Assembly (NCBI GenBank): GCA_023459055.1 | Contig: JAEWVR010000020.1 | Span: forward strand, 62,001 to 126,000 | Direction: 5' to 3' | Length of the DNA stretch: 64,000 bases | Source of the DNA: Fibrobacterota bacterium | Lineage (GTDB): Bacteria > Fibrobacterota > Chitinivibrionia > Chitinivibrionales > Chitinispirillaceae | Shown here: positions 35,701-44,599 of the stretch, piece after piece | Numbering within the stretch: the first letter of the stretch is position 1 | How the letters are laid out: every line of letters begins with the position of its first letter | Position numbers and translations under genes: made by a program | The notes under the pieces: generated by a model | The model's input: the letters and a program-made list of their open reading frames with translations, nothing else | Told to the model about the DNA's origin: nothing | Database searches by the model: none

Positions 35701-38700
35701 AATATGAACATGGTAAACGTTATCTTTCAAGTTGGCAGGAGGTTGATACTGAGCCAAATCCATCCAAGGTTATTTTTAAAGATGATGGTGTTTATCTTAT
35801 TACAGGCGGTCTTGGCGGTTTAGGAATATTGTTTGCAAGAGAAATACTTGAAAAAACAAACGGCGCAAGAATTGTCTTGACTGGACGTTCAGAGTTAACA
35901 AAAGATAAAAAGAAAAATCTTGATGAGCTTCTTTCAATAAATAAACACATCATTTACAAACAAACTGATATTACAAATTTTGATCAAGTAAATAAACTTG
36001 TTGCAGAAATTAAAAATGAATATAAACAGATAAATGGAATTATTCATAGTGCAGGGATAATTCAGGATAATTTCATTTTGAAGAAAACGTGTTCAGAATT
36101 CGATCAGGTGCTTTTACCGAAAGTCAGAGGTACATTCAATCTGGATGAGGCAAGTAAAGATATTGAGCTTGATTTTTTAGTACTATTTTCTTCCGTGACG
36201 TCTACAATGGGAAACGTAGGGCAGGCTGATTATGCCGCAGCCAATGGCTTTATGGATCAATTTGCTACTTACCGCAATAAATTGATTGACAAGAATCTAA
36301 GGTTTGGACAAACACTCTCGATCAACTGGCCATTATGGAAAGATGGTGGTATGAGTATTGATCAAGAAACCAGAAATTTCTTGAGTGATGCAACAGGTAT
36401 GCAATTAATGCAAACATCTTCTGGCTTATTTGCGTTCTACAAAAGTTTGGAACTGAAAGTTAGTCAGACCATGGTAATAGAAGGCGATTTCGTAAAAATA
36501 CGCAGATTACTTGATGGGCGATCAGATAATGAAGAATCGCATCAAATAAAAACATCACTTGTTTCTGAGAAACATTTGGAAACAGATTTGAACAATCTCG
36601 AAAATAAAGTAAATGAATATTTACGAAAAGAATTTTCCTCATTGTTAAAATTACCAGTTGATGAGATTGATCAAAAAGCTCCATTAGAAAAATATGGAAT
36701 CGATTCAATTATTGCAATGAAATTGACAAGCAAGCTGGAAGAAACATTTGGGTCTCTATCAAAGACACTCTTTTTTGAATATCAAACAGTAGCAGGGCTG
36801 ACTAAATATTTTGTGAAATCGTTCCCGGAAATTGTACTGGAAAAAATTGGATTAAAACAACAGTCGATTAACAATAATGATAATGTTTCAATTTCACCCG
36901 TGAAAAAGACATCGGATTTTTCTATTCAATCCAAAAGGCGCTTTTTAGGTACAAATTCAAAAGTCCAAAATGATATCGCAATTATTGGAATAAGTGGCAA
37001 GTATCCAATGGCGAGTACTCTGGAAGAATTTTGGGAAAACCTTAAAAATAGCCGTGATTGCATCACAGAAATTCCGTCAGAACGATGGGACTGTAATAGG
37101 TACTTTGATCCGGATCGAAATAAGATTGGTCGGAGTTATACTAAATGGGGAGGATTCATTTCTGATGTTGACAAGTTTGATCCTTTGTTCTTCAATATTT
37201 CTCCCAAAGAAGCAGAACTAATTGATCCTCAAGAACGCCTTTTCCTGGAAACTGTATGGCAGACTATTGAGGATGCTGGCTATAGCAAAGAGGGTATTTC
37301 AACGGGGAAAGTCGGAGTCTATGTTGGGGTAATGTATGGCCACTATGAGCTATATGGAGTTCAGGCAATGGCGGCTGGAAATGTTCACATTCCAAGTTCA
37401 TCATTTGCTTCAATTGCAAATAGAATTTCGTATTTTTTCAATCTAAATGGGCCAAGTATGGCACTGGATACGATGTGTTCTTCATCCCTAACAGCAATTC
37501 ATCTTGCTTGTGAAGAAATTCGAAGAGGTGAAATTGATTCTGCTATTGCAGGCGGAGTGAATGTTTCAATACATCAATTAAAATATCTAAGTCTTAGTCA
37601 AGGAAATTTTGCATCAACTGATGGTAGATGCAGAAGCTTTGGAAAAGGTGGTGATGGATATGTTCCAGGGGAAGGTGTTGGAGCAGTTCTTCTAAAGTCA
37701 CTCGATAAAGCCATTCAGGATGGTGATCAGATTTACGCTGTTATCAAGTCAAGTGTAGTTAATCATGGTGGAAAGACAAATGGTTATACTGTTCCAAATC
37801 CAAATGCTCAAGCAGAATTGATTTTGAATGCGCTGAAAAAAGCTAATTTGGATCCTAAAACTTTAAGTTATATAGAAACCCATGGCACGGGCACTTCTCT
37901 TGGAGATCCTATTGAAATCACAGGTCTCGTGAAAGCATTTGAATCATACACTCAAGAAAAACAGTTTTGTGCAATTGGATCTGTTAAATCTAATATTGGG
38001 CATTTGGAATCTGCTGCGGGGATTGCTGCAGTTACAAAAGCTGTATTGCAATTAAAACATAAAGAGCTTGTTCCTTCATTACATTCAGATGAATTGAATC
38101 CATTTATTGATTTTGAGAAAACGCCTTTTTATGTACAAAGACATTTAGCACCATGGGATTGCTTGAACGCTTTACCGCGACGCCTCGGAATAAGTGCTTT
38201 TGGTGCTGGTGGTGCCAATGCACATTTGATTCTGGAGGAATACACTGAAACAGATATTCCGAATAATAATGGAACTAGTGGAATGCAGGAATTGTTTGTT
38301 CTATCTGCAAAAGATATTGATTCGCTACGTAAGTATGCGGAAAATTTGAAACTCCATTTAGATAGAAATCCAGATATGTTTCTTACAAACGTTGCGTATA
38401 CTTTGCAAGTTGGCAGAACACCAATGAATGAACGTCTTGCAATTATTGCTTCAAGTATAGAGGAGCTTAAGAAAAAGCTAATACTATGGATTTCTCTGGT
38501 GGATAACAATAATTTGGAACAGGAAGACGTTTTTCAGGGAAATATTAAAAAGTCTAAAAATGATCTGGGTTCTTTGATCGAAGGAGAAGCAGGAGAAATA
38601 TTTTTAAGTGCTATTTATAAAAACAACGATCTTAAAAAGACTGCAAGATTATGGATTTCAGGTGTAGATGTAAATTGGTCACTTCTTTACAAAAATGACA

Positions 38701-41700
38701 AGCCAAGAAGGGTTTCCCTACCAACATATCCTCTGGCAAGAGAACGCTATTGGATCAATTTACCAAAAGAAAATACTCCTGTTTTACCAAAAATGATCAA
38801 GGAAATTAAACCAGAAGGAATAATTTCAGAACATCTGCAGAGGTTGTATTATTATCCTGCATGGAAAGAAAATGATATTGTTCAAAATGTCAAAAATAGT
38901 ATTGAAAATAGATGCATTCTCATTTTAGATTCTGCTGGGCTCTATATTAAAAACAAAAATACTCTTGAACAGCGTTTGCAAGGCAATTTGCTTACTTGGG
39001 TGAATTTTGAAACTTCTTATAAAGAAATTGATTTGGATCTTTTTGCCGTTAATCCTGAAGTGGAAGATCATTTCAGGTGTCTTATTGAAAAGTTAGATTC
39101 AACAGGGCGTCTACCTGATTATATTCTGCATTACGTTAGTGAGCAGGATATGAATAAAGAAATTCAAAATTCTTACACTTTTCTGTTCCTATGTCAGAAT
39201 CTGATGAAACTTAAACTTAATAAAACGATAAGTATTATATCTGTTATTACAAGTACTAACGATACAATTAGACCAATAAATGCTGCGCTGGGTGGATTTT
39301 TCAAAACACTATCATTAGAAAATCCTAATTTTAAAGCAAAATTGGTTGAAATTGTTAATGTTAAAGAGAAATTTGAAAAAAACATTTCGAAAAATATTGG
39401 TATTGTTCTGAACGAGGTTAATAATGATAGTTGGAATCAGCAAGAGATTCGCTATGTATATCAAAATGAAAACAATTCACATAAACGTTTTGTTAAGCAA
39501 TTAACAAAATGTGACTTAAGTAAAATTGACAAAAAAAGATTACCTTTCAAGCAAAATGGCGTTTACATTATTTCTGGTGGTTTAGGTGGTCTAGGGTTAA
39601 TTATTAGCGAATATCTGGTAAAAAATTATCAATCAAAACTTGTTCTTTTTGGACGCTCCGAACTTAATGATGAACTAAGAGATAAATTAAGTAGACTTAA
39701 AAGTGTTAACTCTGAAGTAGTTTACTTTAAGGCTGATGTAACAAAATTGGATGATATGAAAATGCTGGTTCGAAAAGCAAAAGAACAGTTTTCAGAAATT
39801 AACGGAGTAATTCATAGTGCTGGAATTATTAAAGATTCGTTCATTTTTAAGAAGACAAAAAATGAAATGGATGCTGTTTTAAATGGAAAAATCCACGGAA
39901 CAATTAATCTGGATATGGCCACAAATGAGGAAAATCTTGACTTGTTTATCATGTTTTCTTCTACGGCTGGATTAATGGGAAATCCAGGACAATGCGATTA
40001 TGCATATGGAAACCATTTTCTGGATTCTTTCGCAGAGTCTAGAGATATACTTCGAGTTGATAACAAGCGATCTGGAAAGACAATTTCGATTAATTGGCCA
40101 TACTGGGAAAACGGTGGTATGCACATTTCACAATCAGTGATTGCAACAATCAAGCAACAAACTGGAATCTGTCCAATACCGACGAATGAGGGAATTCAAT
40201 ACTTTGAAGATTTTTTAAATTGTGATATTGTACAAGCTGTTCCTCTTTATGGAATAAAATCAATAATTGAAAACTATGTTTCTCAAGAATTGAAAAATGA
40301 TACAACTCCGTTACATCCAATTTCTGTAATGAATGCCGAAAACTTTATTCAAGCAACTCAGGACTATTTGAAAAATATCATAAGTGAAGAAATTAAACTT
40401 GAGCCTGAACGCATTGATGTCAATGAGAGATTTGATTCTTTTGGTATTGATTCGATGATGATTAACCGAATTAATTTACACTTTGAGAATGATATTGGAA
40501 AATTATCAAAAACGCTTCTTTACGAACATGACACAATCGAAAAACTTGCAGCTCATCTTATTAGTGTAGCACAGAAACAGTTAATTCGATATTTTGAATC
40601 GGAAAAATTAACTTTTGAACCTCGTAATGGAGACTCTGAAGTCACTGAATATAGAAATCAATGCGAAACTGATTTAGAAATACACCATTATCAGGATATT
40701 CAGATTAAGAATCAACAACAAACCCATACTCACGTTGATGAAAATATTGCAATTATTGGTATTCATGGGCGTTTTCCACAGTCAAATAATTTCAGTGAAT
40801 ATTGGGAAAATTTAAAAAATGGTAAAGATTTGATTGAATTGATTCCTAAGGACAGATGGGATTTCAGTGAGTTTTATCATCCCAACCCTGAAAAAGCTGC
40901 TGAAGGGAAAATTTATTGTAAGTGGGGTAGTTTTCTTAATGATATTGACAAGTTTGATCCCCATTTCTTTAATATTCCTCCTGAAGAAGCAAGATATATT
41001 GATCCACAAGAAAAACTCGTTTTAGAATCTGTATGGTCGGCAATTGAGGATGCTGGTTATACAAGAGAGCGATTGAAAAAGCTTCACCCTAAAGCAAAGA
41101 GTGCTGATGTTGGTGTATTTATTGGTGTTACTACAAATTCTTATCATTTGTTAGCAAATGATGAATGGCGTAAAGGAAATATGATTTCAACTAGTGCATA
41201 TCCCTGGTCAATTGCCAACCGAGTGTCATACTTCTTTGACTTTCAAGGACCCAGTATGCCAGTTGATACAGCTTGTTCATCCTCATTAGTTGCCATACAT
41301 TTGGCGTGTGAAAGTATCAGGAAAAAAGAATGCCAGATTGCTCTTGCTGGAGGTGTAAACTTATATTTACATCCTTCAAAATATCTTTCATTTTGTCAAA
41401 AGCGGATGATATCGCAGAATGGTCAGTGTCGGAGTTTTGGAATGGGTGATGGATTTGTTCCTGGAGAAGCAGTTGGAACACTAATATTAAAGCCTTTACG
41501 TATGGCTATTCAGGATAGGGATCATATTTATGCTGTTATTTCTGCAAGTGCATTTAATCATAGTGGAAGATCAAATGGATATTCCGCTCCAAACCCGAAT
41601 TCTCAAGCAGAACTGATCAGCCAAACACTTCAGAATGCATCAATTAACCCCGAGACTATTCAATATATTGAAGGGCATGGGACTGGAACTCTATTAGGTG

Positions 41701-43469
41701 ATAGTTTAGAAGTCACTGCGTTGACTCAAGCATTTCAAAAATATACTCATCAAAAACAATTTTGTTCTATTGGTTCAGTAAAAGCAAATATTGGTCATTC
41801 AGAATCGGCAGCCGGAATTGCCGGGATTGTAAAGATTCTCTTACAGATGAAACATCGGCAGCTTGTTCCAACAATTCACTGTGATGAAGAAAATCCCAAT
41901 ATTGATTTCAAGAGTACTCCTTTTTATCTGCAGCACAAATTAAGTGACTGGGAATTGCCTAACAACCAGCCCCGGCGAGCGATGATCACATCCTTTGGAG
42001 CAGGAGGAGTGAATGCTTGTGTTGTCGTAGACGAGCACATGGTTGTCAGTGATGAAAAAGGATACGATCAATCAAGAGAGCCAAATTTGTTTCTACTTTC
42101 TGCAAAGAACAGAAATCGTCTTCATGATTATGCTTCGCTGATCGGCGCTTTTCTAAGGGGCGAAGAAAATATTAAACTTGCTGATTTATCATATACATTA
42201 CAGGTTGGCAGGGAGGTTATGCATGAGAGATTGGCAATAGTAGCTGAGAGTATAGAAGATTTGATTGTTAAATTAGATGCTTGGTGCTCGAATAAACTCG
42301 TGAATGGTTTATATTTTGGAACTGTCGGGCAAAATGGTAGGGCAAAGAAAAATAGCAAAAACAAAAAAGAATCAATTACAACTATGCTGGAAACTCGAAA
42401 TCTCGATGGGCTAGCTGAAATTTGGATTGAGGGTGAAGAAGTTGATTGGGAAAAATTATATAATGAATATAAGCCAGTACGCATATCATTGCCTTCGTAT
42501 CCATTTGCAAAAGAAAGGTATTGGCTTTCAGATGAAAACAACTCACCACAGCGGTTTAACTCTGATATCAATAATAACAGACTGCATCCTTTAATTTCAT
42601 ATAACACTTCTACTGTAAAGGAAGTAAGTTTTAGTTCATTGTTATCAGATAATGATTTTTATGCCAAAGATCATCAGGTTAACAATCAAAAAGTTTTTCC
42701 CGGCGCAGGATTTCTTGAAATGGCATATATAGCAGGAAATATTGCAGGTGAGAATAAAATCAGTAAAATTAAAGATGTAGTTTGGGTTCAACCATTACAA
42801 TTTGAGCAAACCAGCAGGATTGTCCATACATACTTAAAGCCAAAAGGAAATTGTATTGAGTATATCATTGCCTCAATGAATCATGATAATGACAAAGTAG
42901 TACACGCAGAAGGTAAATTAGTTACACAGGGTTGTGAAAAACATACATTGGAGAACGAACAATGTATTCAAGTAAACAAACTAAAAGAGAAATGTGTGAA
43001 CTATCAGGATGGTTCTTATTATTATAATTTATTTAAAAAGTTCGGTTTTAATTACGGAAATTCTTTCCGGACAATTCAGGAATTTCATTCGAATGGTTCC
43101 TTTGCTATATCTAAACTTAAGTTGGCTGATTCATTAAGAAATGAATTTGACAATTTTATATTACACCCCAGTATAATGGATGGTGCATTGCAGTCGGTTA
43201 TTGGTTTAGTAAATGATACTGACTCGGCCACTCCTTATCTGCCTTTTGCTCTTGATGAGGTGGAGATTCTGCGCCCTCTTATACACACTTGCTATGCATA
43301 TGTAGAATTTGCAAATGAAGAAAATCGAAATAAGTCTGATATTAAAAAGTTCAATATTAAACTATTAAATGAAACTGGTGATATTTTAGTCAACATGAAA
43401 AACTTTTACGTAAGAGCACTAAATGGTGCTTTTACATCTCAGTTTGATAATGTAAATTATAATAATTAA
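29673..43469 (+). CDS. trans-AT polyketide synthase ending in KS-DH
   Basis: PKS subunit of 4598 residues, no AT, no TE. Residues: docking 1-31; DH 41-340 (HPSIMDSALQ); KR 350-770; ACP 797-882; KS 935-1370 (Cys1111); DH 1563-1846; KR 1860-2280; ACP 2306-2390; KS 2433-2860 (Cys2602); KR 3050-3525; ACP 3557-3640; KS 3688-4120 (Cys3868); DH 4303-4590. The first two modules should each give a double bond, and the third, with KR but no DH, a hydroxyl. The fourth has only KS and DH, and the protein ends about ten residues after the DH with no docking helices. The last KS has some unusual positions (NACVVV for NAHVVL, GDSLEV for GDPIEV) but keeps Cys-His-His. The start ATG has a TAGGA site 8 bases upstream. 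The order shows no chain release here. Confidence 0.97.
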   Translation: MINFIEYIVSEIKSKRLSKENALSIIRQYTQHASGAIKTSVIHPLVHNNTSDINQLSYSTTFSGDEFFLNDHKIKTNTQNEQKILPGVVYLEMSRAAVENAMPYAKESGIIELRNIVWAKPIVVTSQIDVHIALFATDEEIQNNQINFEIYSMEKDENDNLIETIHCQGQAVVKCKSEIAKIDVVQLKTQMNKNRLNSKDIYPAYKKIGINFGPAHQGLAFVYQGNLQSLAHINLPASVKDTQYEYLLHPSIMDSALQASLGLIDNINNLPNRPSLPFAMDSLTVISSCEEEMFAWLRYSPGSNPNSSITKLDIDLIDNEGNVCAQIKGFSSRIVSTEISNIEVQNKNIGTLYATPTWKNSNNFEQNKADYSEHHIILVDYPHLKSKKLEINNIQCQIHNIDINQSEHVSDVYNKVALETFEIVQKTLKRKPQGKVIFQTIIGHKEGQIFAGLSGLFKSASLENPKIIGQIILVNSQIMDDELLVLLKENHCQTKDNIIKYEQNTRFVLNIEEIQEVDSNPEIVFKDLGVYLITGGLGGLGTIFTKEIIKQTNSAKVILTGRSELTDDKKVTIENLNAQGMIVEYHKLDLNNPKEVKQLINEIINKHKQLNGIIHCAGMIIDNFIIKKSQEDFNKVLAPKVIGTQNLDDACKEIELDFMVLFSSGASLTGNNGQSDYAAANGFLDQFAVYRNQLVAAKKRKGITLSINWPLWQDGGMSLDIATQELMQQNTGMHPMSTDTGLGAFYKCLKMKRDQVLVVEGELLKLRDVLFNKENNIETEITEKEEISNTDSISAENLELKTEEYIKKQLSALLKYPSNKIDSQAPLEKYGIDSILAMDLTNQLEKTFGSLSKTLFFEYQTIHELSEYFIKTHSNKLNVLFSPSKKDEDKKAKVISTQPKVEKNNKDNNKTVRTLNRQRQINTSQINNANPHNSEPIAIIGLSGCYPEARDINAFWRNLRDGKDCIIEVPRNRWDWREYFTEDRSKRGCHFSKWGGFIDGVDEFDPRFFNISPAEAETIDPQERLFLQHAYMAIEDAGYTRASLQIPHENDIAAQVGVYVGVMYSEYQLFGAQASALGYPIGIGGSYASVANRVSYFLNLHGPSLTLDTMCSSSLTAIHIACQDLKKGTTDLAIAGGVNVSIHPNKYLVISEGQFISSGGHCQSFGEGGDGYIPGEGVGAVILKRLSEAQKDGNHIYGIIKGSALNHGGKTNGYTVPNPQAQCTVISRALRESNVNSRYVSYIEAHGTGTKLGDPIEIAALSQAFNQHTNETGFCLIGSAKSNIGHCESAAGIAGLTKVLLQMKYKQIVPSLHSKSLNPHIDFEKTPFIVNQTLRTWERPVINGQEVPRIAGISSFGAGGSNAHIVVQEHISSQDSKRTISVDSGSNVVIPLSARTKDQLKKKARDLLAFISQSDVAEEQHRPLDLVSIAYTLQVGREAMDERLGFMVNSICQLSEKLNAFLNDEHDIEDFCQGTTEHSQDTFALFRIDSDLKQTIDKWIEAKKFSKLLELWVMGLDFDWDKLYGEIKPPRMSLPTYPFAKEHYWIDKKLSVSSSITGMTTQVLHPLLHVNTSDLLQQSYTTTFNGDEFFLKDHQVKIEGNSTQKILPAVAYLEMARAAIEKAVPTIESSMLEINNIAWAQPIVVSESKQTSITLQASGIDLIDFEISSQVRGEDVHHCNGQASIRKKEIPLKNTLEMLKAQMIKRQIDMEEFYETFTKMGIIYGPAHQGVVSILQGENQLLATLRLPKKVDSSQHRYYLHPSILDSALQTSIGLIGDLRTISKPVLPFALKCLRVISPSTEEMFAWVRYSTNNLPDNNVTKIDIDIFDKDGNICIQMEELTSREINNVSGVSNEKIETLLSVPVWKPDQITVLSENNLAKYNKHHIILCNMSEVKSTEIEASINNCSCLNVNVQQKNIAECYSEVARVVFEHLQSILIKPEGTILVQLVIVDSLDQTIFTGLSGLLKTASLENPQLIAQTLLIDERISVKDLVGILQENKSRSNSTLIKYEHGKRYLSSWQEVDTEPNPSKVIFKDDGVYLITGGLGGLGILFAREILEKTNGARIVLTGRSELTKDKKKNLDELLSINKHIIYKQTDITNFDQVNKLVAEIKNEYKQINGIIHSAGIIQDNFILKKTCSEFDQVLLPKVRGTFNLDEASKDIELDFLVLFSSVTSTMGNVGQADYAAANGFMDQFATYRNKLIDKNLRFGQTLSINWPLWKDGGMSIDQETRNFLSDATGMQLMQTSSGLFAFYKSLELKVSQTMVIEGDFVKIRRLLDGRSDNEESHQIKTSLVSEKHLETDLNNLENKVNEYLRKEFSSLLKLPVDEIDQKAPLEKYGIDSIIAMKLTSKLEETFGSLSKTLFFEYQTVAGLTKYFVKSFPEIVLEKIGLKQQSINNNDNVSISPVKKTSDFSIQSKRRFLGTNSKVQNDIAIIGISGKYPMASTLEEFWENLKNSRDCITEIPSERWDCNRYFDPDRNKIGRSYTKWGGFISDVDKFDPLFFNISPKEAELIDPQERLFLETVWQTIEDAGYSKEGISTGKVGVYVGVMYGHYELYGVQAMAAGNVHIPSSSFASIANRISYFFNLNGPSMALDTMCSSSLTAIHLACEEIRRGEIDSAIAGGVNVSIHQLKYLSLSQGNFASTDGRCRSFGKGGDGYVPGEGVGAVLLKSLDKAIQDGDQIYAVIKSSVVNHGGKTNGYTVPNPNAQAELILNALKKANLDPKTLSYIETHGTGTSLGDPIEITGLVKAFESYTQEKQFCAIGSVKSNIGHLESAAGIAAVTKAVLQLKHKELVPSLHSDELNPFIDFEKTPFYVQRHLAPWDCLNALPRRLGISAFGAGGANAHLILEEYTETDIPNNNGTSGMQELFVLSAKDIDSLRKYAENLKLHLDRNPDMFLTNVAYTLQVGRTPMNERLAIIASSIEELKKKLILWISLVDNNNLEQEDVFQGNIKKSKNDLGSLIEGEAGEIFLSAIYKNNDLKKTARLWISGVDVNWSLLYKNDKPRRVSLPTYPLARERYWINLPKENTPVLPKMIKEIKPEGIISEHLQRLYYYPAWKENDIVQNVKNSIENRCILILDSAGLYIKNKNTLEQRLQGNLLTWVNFETSYKEIDLDLFAVNPEVEDHFRCLIEKLDSTGRLPDYILHYVSEQDMNKEIQNSYTFLFLCQNLMKLKLNKTISIISVITSTNDTIRPINAALGGFFKTLSLENPNFKAKLVEIVNVKEKFEKNISKNIGIVLNEVNNDSWNQQEIRYVYQNENNSHKRFVKQLTKCDLSKIDKKRLPFKQNGVYIISGGLGGLGLIISEYLVKNYQSKLVLFGRSELNDELRDKLSRLKSVNSEVVYFKADVTKLDDMKMLVRKAKEQFSEINGVIHSAGIIKDSFIFKKTKNEMDAVLNGKIHGTINLDMATNEENLDLFIMFSSTAGLMGNPGQCDYAYGNHFLDSFAESRDILRVDNKRSGKTISINWPYWENGGMHISQSVIATIKQQTGICPIPTNEGIQYFEDFLNCDIVQAVPLYGIKSIIENYVSQELKNDTTPLHPISVMNAENFIQATQDYLKNIISEEIKLEPERIDVNERFDSFGIDSMMINRINLHFENDIGKLSKTLLYEHDTIEKLAAHLISVAQKQLIRYFESEKLTFEPRNGDSEVTEYRNQCETDLEIHHYQDIQIKNQQQTHTHVDENIAIIGIHGRFPQSNNFSEYWENLKNGKDLIELIPKDRWDFSEFYHPNPEKAAEGKIYCKWGSFLNDIDKFDPHFFNIPPEEARYIDPQEKLVLESVWSAIEDAGYTRERLKKLHPKAKSADVGVFIGVTTNSYHLLANDEWRKGNMISTSAYPWSIANRVSYFFDFQGPSMPVDTACSSSLVAIHLACESIRKKECQIALAGGVNLYLHPSKYLSFCQKRMISQNGQCRSFGMGDGFVPGEAVGTLILKPLRMAIQDRDHIYAVISASAFNHSGRSNGYSAPNPNSQAELISQTLQNASINPETIQYIEGHGTGTLLGDSLEVTALTQAFQKYTHQKQFCSIGSVKANIGHSESAAGIAGIVKILLQMKHRQLVPTIHCDEENPNIDFKSTPFYLQHKLSDWELPNNQPRRAMITSFGAGGVNACVVVDEHMVVSDEKGYDQSREPNLFLLSAKNRNRLHDYASLIGAFLRGEENIKLADLSYTLQVGREVMHERLAIVAESIEDLIVKLDAWCSNKLVNGLYFGTVGQNGRAKKNSKNKKESITTMLETRNLDGLAEIWIEGEEVDWEKLYNEYKPVRISLPSYPFAKERYWLSDENNSPQRFNSDINNNRLHPLISYNTSTVKEVSFSSLLSDNDFYAKDHQVNNQKVFPGAGFLEMAYIAGNIAGENKISKIKDVVWVQPLQFEQTSRIVHTYLKPKGNCIEYIIASMNHDNDKVVHAEGKLVTQGCEKHTLENEQCIQVNKLKEKCVNYQDGSYYYNLFKKFGFNYGNSFRTIQEFHSNGSFAISKLKLADSLRNEFDNFILHPSIMDGALQSVIGLVNDTDSATPYLPFALDEVEILRPLIHTCYAYVEFANEENRNKSDIKKFNIKLLNETGDILVNMKNFYVRALNGAFTSQFDNVNYNN
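40735..43440 (+). other. Terminal incomplete module KS-DH
   Basis: Last two domains of PKS protein 3. The KS has TACSSS, EGHGTGT and NIGHSE, so it looks active. The DH has HQVNNQKVFP (Gly of H-x3-G-x4-P replaced by Asn) and HPSIMDGALQ. No KR, ACP or release domain follows within the gene, and the next gene is not a PKS. The missing part must be elsewhere or be absent. Confidence 0.85.
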
Positions 43470-43555
43470 AATGACTCAACTGTCATGAAAAACTGTTTTT
43501 ACTGTACGGTATATTATAAGTATTGTTTTATCCTCATGGATAGGAAAGGCGAATA

Positions 43556-44485
43556 ATGGATAGACGTACTTTCAATAAATGTATAACTGCTTCTAGTGTC
43601 GCAGTCGTACTATTTAAAGGCGGGACGAATTCTCTTTTTGCTCAAGGAGCTTTACAAAATATGTCAGATGACCAATTGAAATCAGATATTAAAAAGGCAT
43701 TTACTAAATATGGTTGTTCACGTTCATCTTTATATATGTTTAATCAGGAATTCGGGTATTCCAATGATACGTCAGAACGTGCCACAGATCTTTTTGTTGG
43801 TGGCCTTTTAAGAGAAGGCTATCAATGTGGGTTGCTTTGGGGGGCAACTCTAGGAGTTGGAGCTGAATCATTGCGCAGATATACAAAAACTGATCAGGCT
43901 ATTGGAGTTGCTGTAACTGCTACTCAGAATATTTTACAAACATTTTCAAACAGTGTAAAAGATATCAATTGCCAAAGTATTACTAAGTGTAACCTTTCTG
44001 GTACTGGTGGTATGGCAAAATATCTGCTTTCTGGCCGCTTCATATTTTGTAATAAGCTTGCACAAGTGTGGGTTCCGGAAGCAATCAAAACTGCATTCCA
44101 GGGAACAGTCATTGAAAAAACAGGTATGCCATCTCCATGCATCAGTTGTGCATCTGAGGTCGCCAAGAAAATGGGTGCGAATGATGAAGAAATGGTTATG
44201 GTTGCCGGGTTTGCAGGAGGAATTGGATTAAGCGGGCATACGTGTGGTGCTTTGGGAGCAGCTTTGTGGTTGAATTCAATTAGATATTGTAAAGAGAATC
44301 CTGAGAAAACAGGTTATGCTAATAAAAAAAATAAAGACATAATTTCTGCATTTAGACAAGCTACTATGTCAGAATTTAAATGTAATAAAATATCGGGCAT
44401 GTCTTTTAAATCGATTTATGAACATACAGAGTTTGTAAAAAATGGGGGATGTAGTACTTTGATCAATATGTTAAGTATGATATAA
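43556..44485 (+). CDS. Tat-exported C_GCAxxG_C_C family protein
   Basis: 309 residues. The N-terminus has a twin-arginine motif (DRRTFNK) followed by a hydrophobic stretch and a small-residue cleavage site near FAQG, so it looks like a Tat substrate exported folded. The C-terminal half carries the family signature: PCISCASEVAKKMG, a Gly-rich segment with TCGALGAALW, then later single cysteines (FKCNK, GGCSTL). The N-terminal half holds a weaker copy (QCGLLWGATLGVG), suggesting internal duplication. The family is thought to be redox or metal linked, but its chemistry is not established. It follows the PKS by 86 bases, with a GGAAAGG ribosome site before the ATG. Export makes a direct step on PKS intermediates unlikely; resistance, redox or an unrelated role is possible. 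Confidence 0.75.
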   Translation: MDRRTFNKCITASSVAVVLFKGGTNSLFAQGALQNMSDDQLKSDIKKAFTKYGCSRSSLYMFNQEFGYSNDTSERATDLFVGGLLREGYQCGLLWGATLGVGAESLRRYTKTDQAIGVAVTATQNILQTFSNSVKDINCQSITKCNLSGTGGMAKYLLSGRFIFCNKLAQVWVPEAIKTAFQGTVIEKTGMPSPCISCASEVAKKMGANDEEMVMVAGFAGGIGLSGHTCGALGAALWLNSIRYCKENPEKTGYANKKNKDIISAFRQATMSEFKCNKISGMSFKSIYEHTEFVKNGGCSTLINMLSMI

Positions 44486-44599
44486 AACTCAGGTTAAAGT
44501 TATTAAAATGGAAAAGCAATGTTGTGATTTGCTAAGTATTTCATTGCTGTTTTTAATTAAGTTATTTTAAGTCAATTATTAAGATCAGAAATTATTAAA

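Noticed and set aside
1..43469. Naming the polyketide product
   Set aside because: Both the start and the end of the assembly line are missing, and the module order does not match a known product that I can name with confidence.
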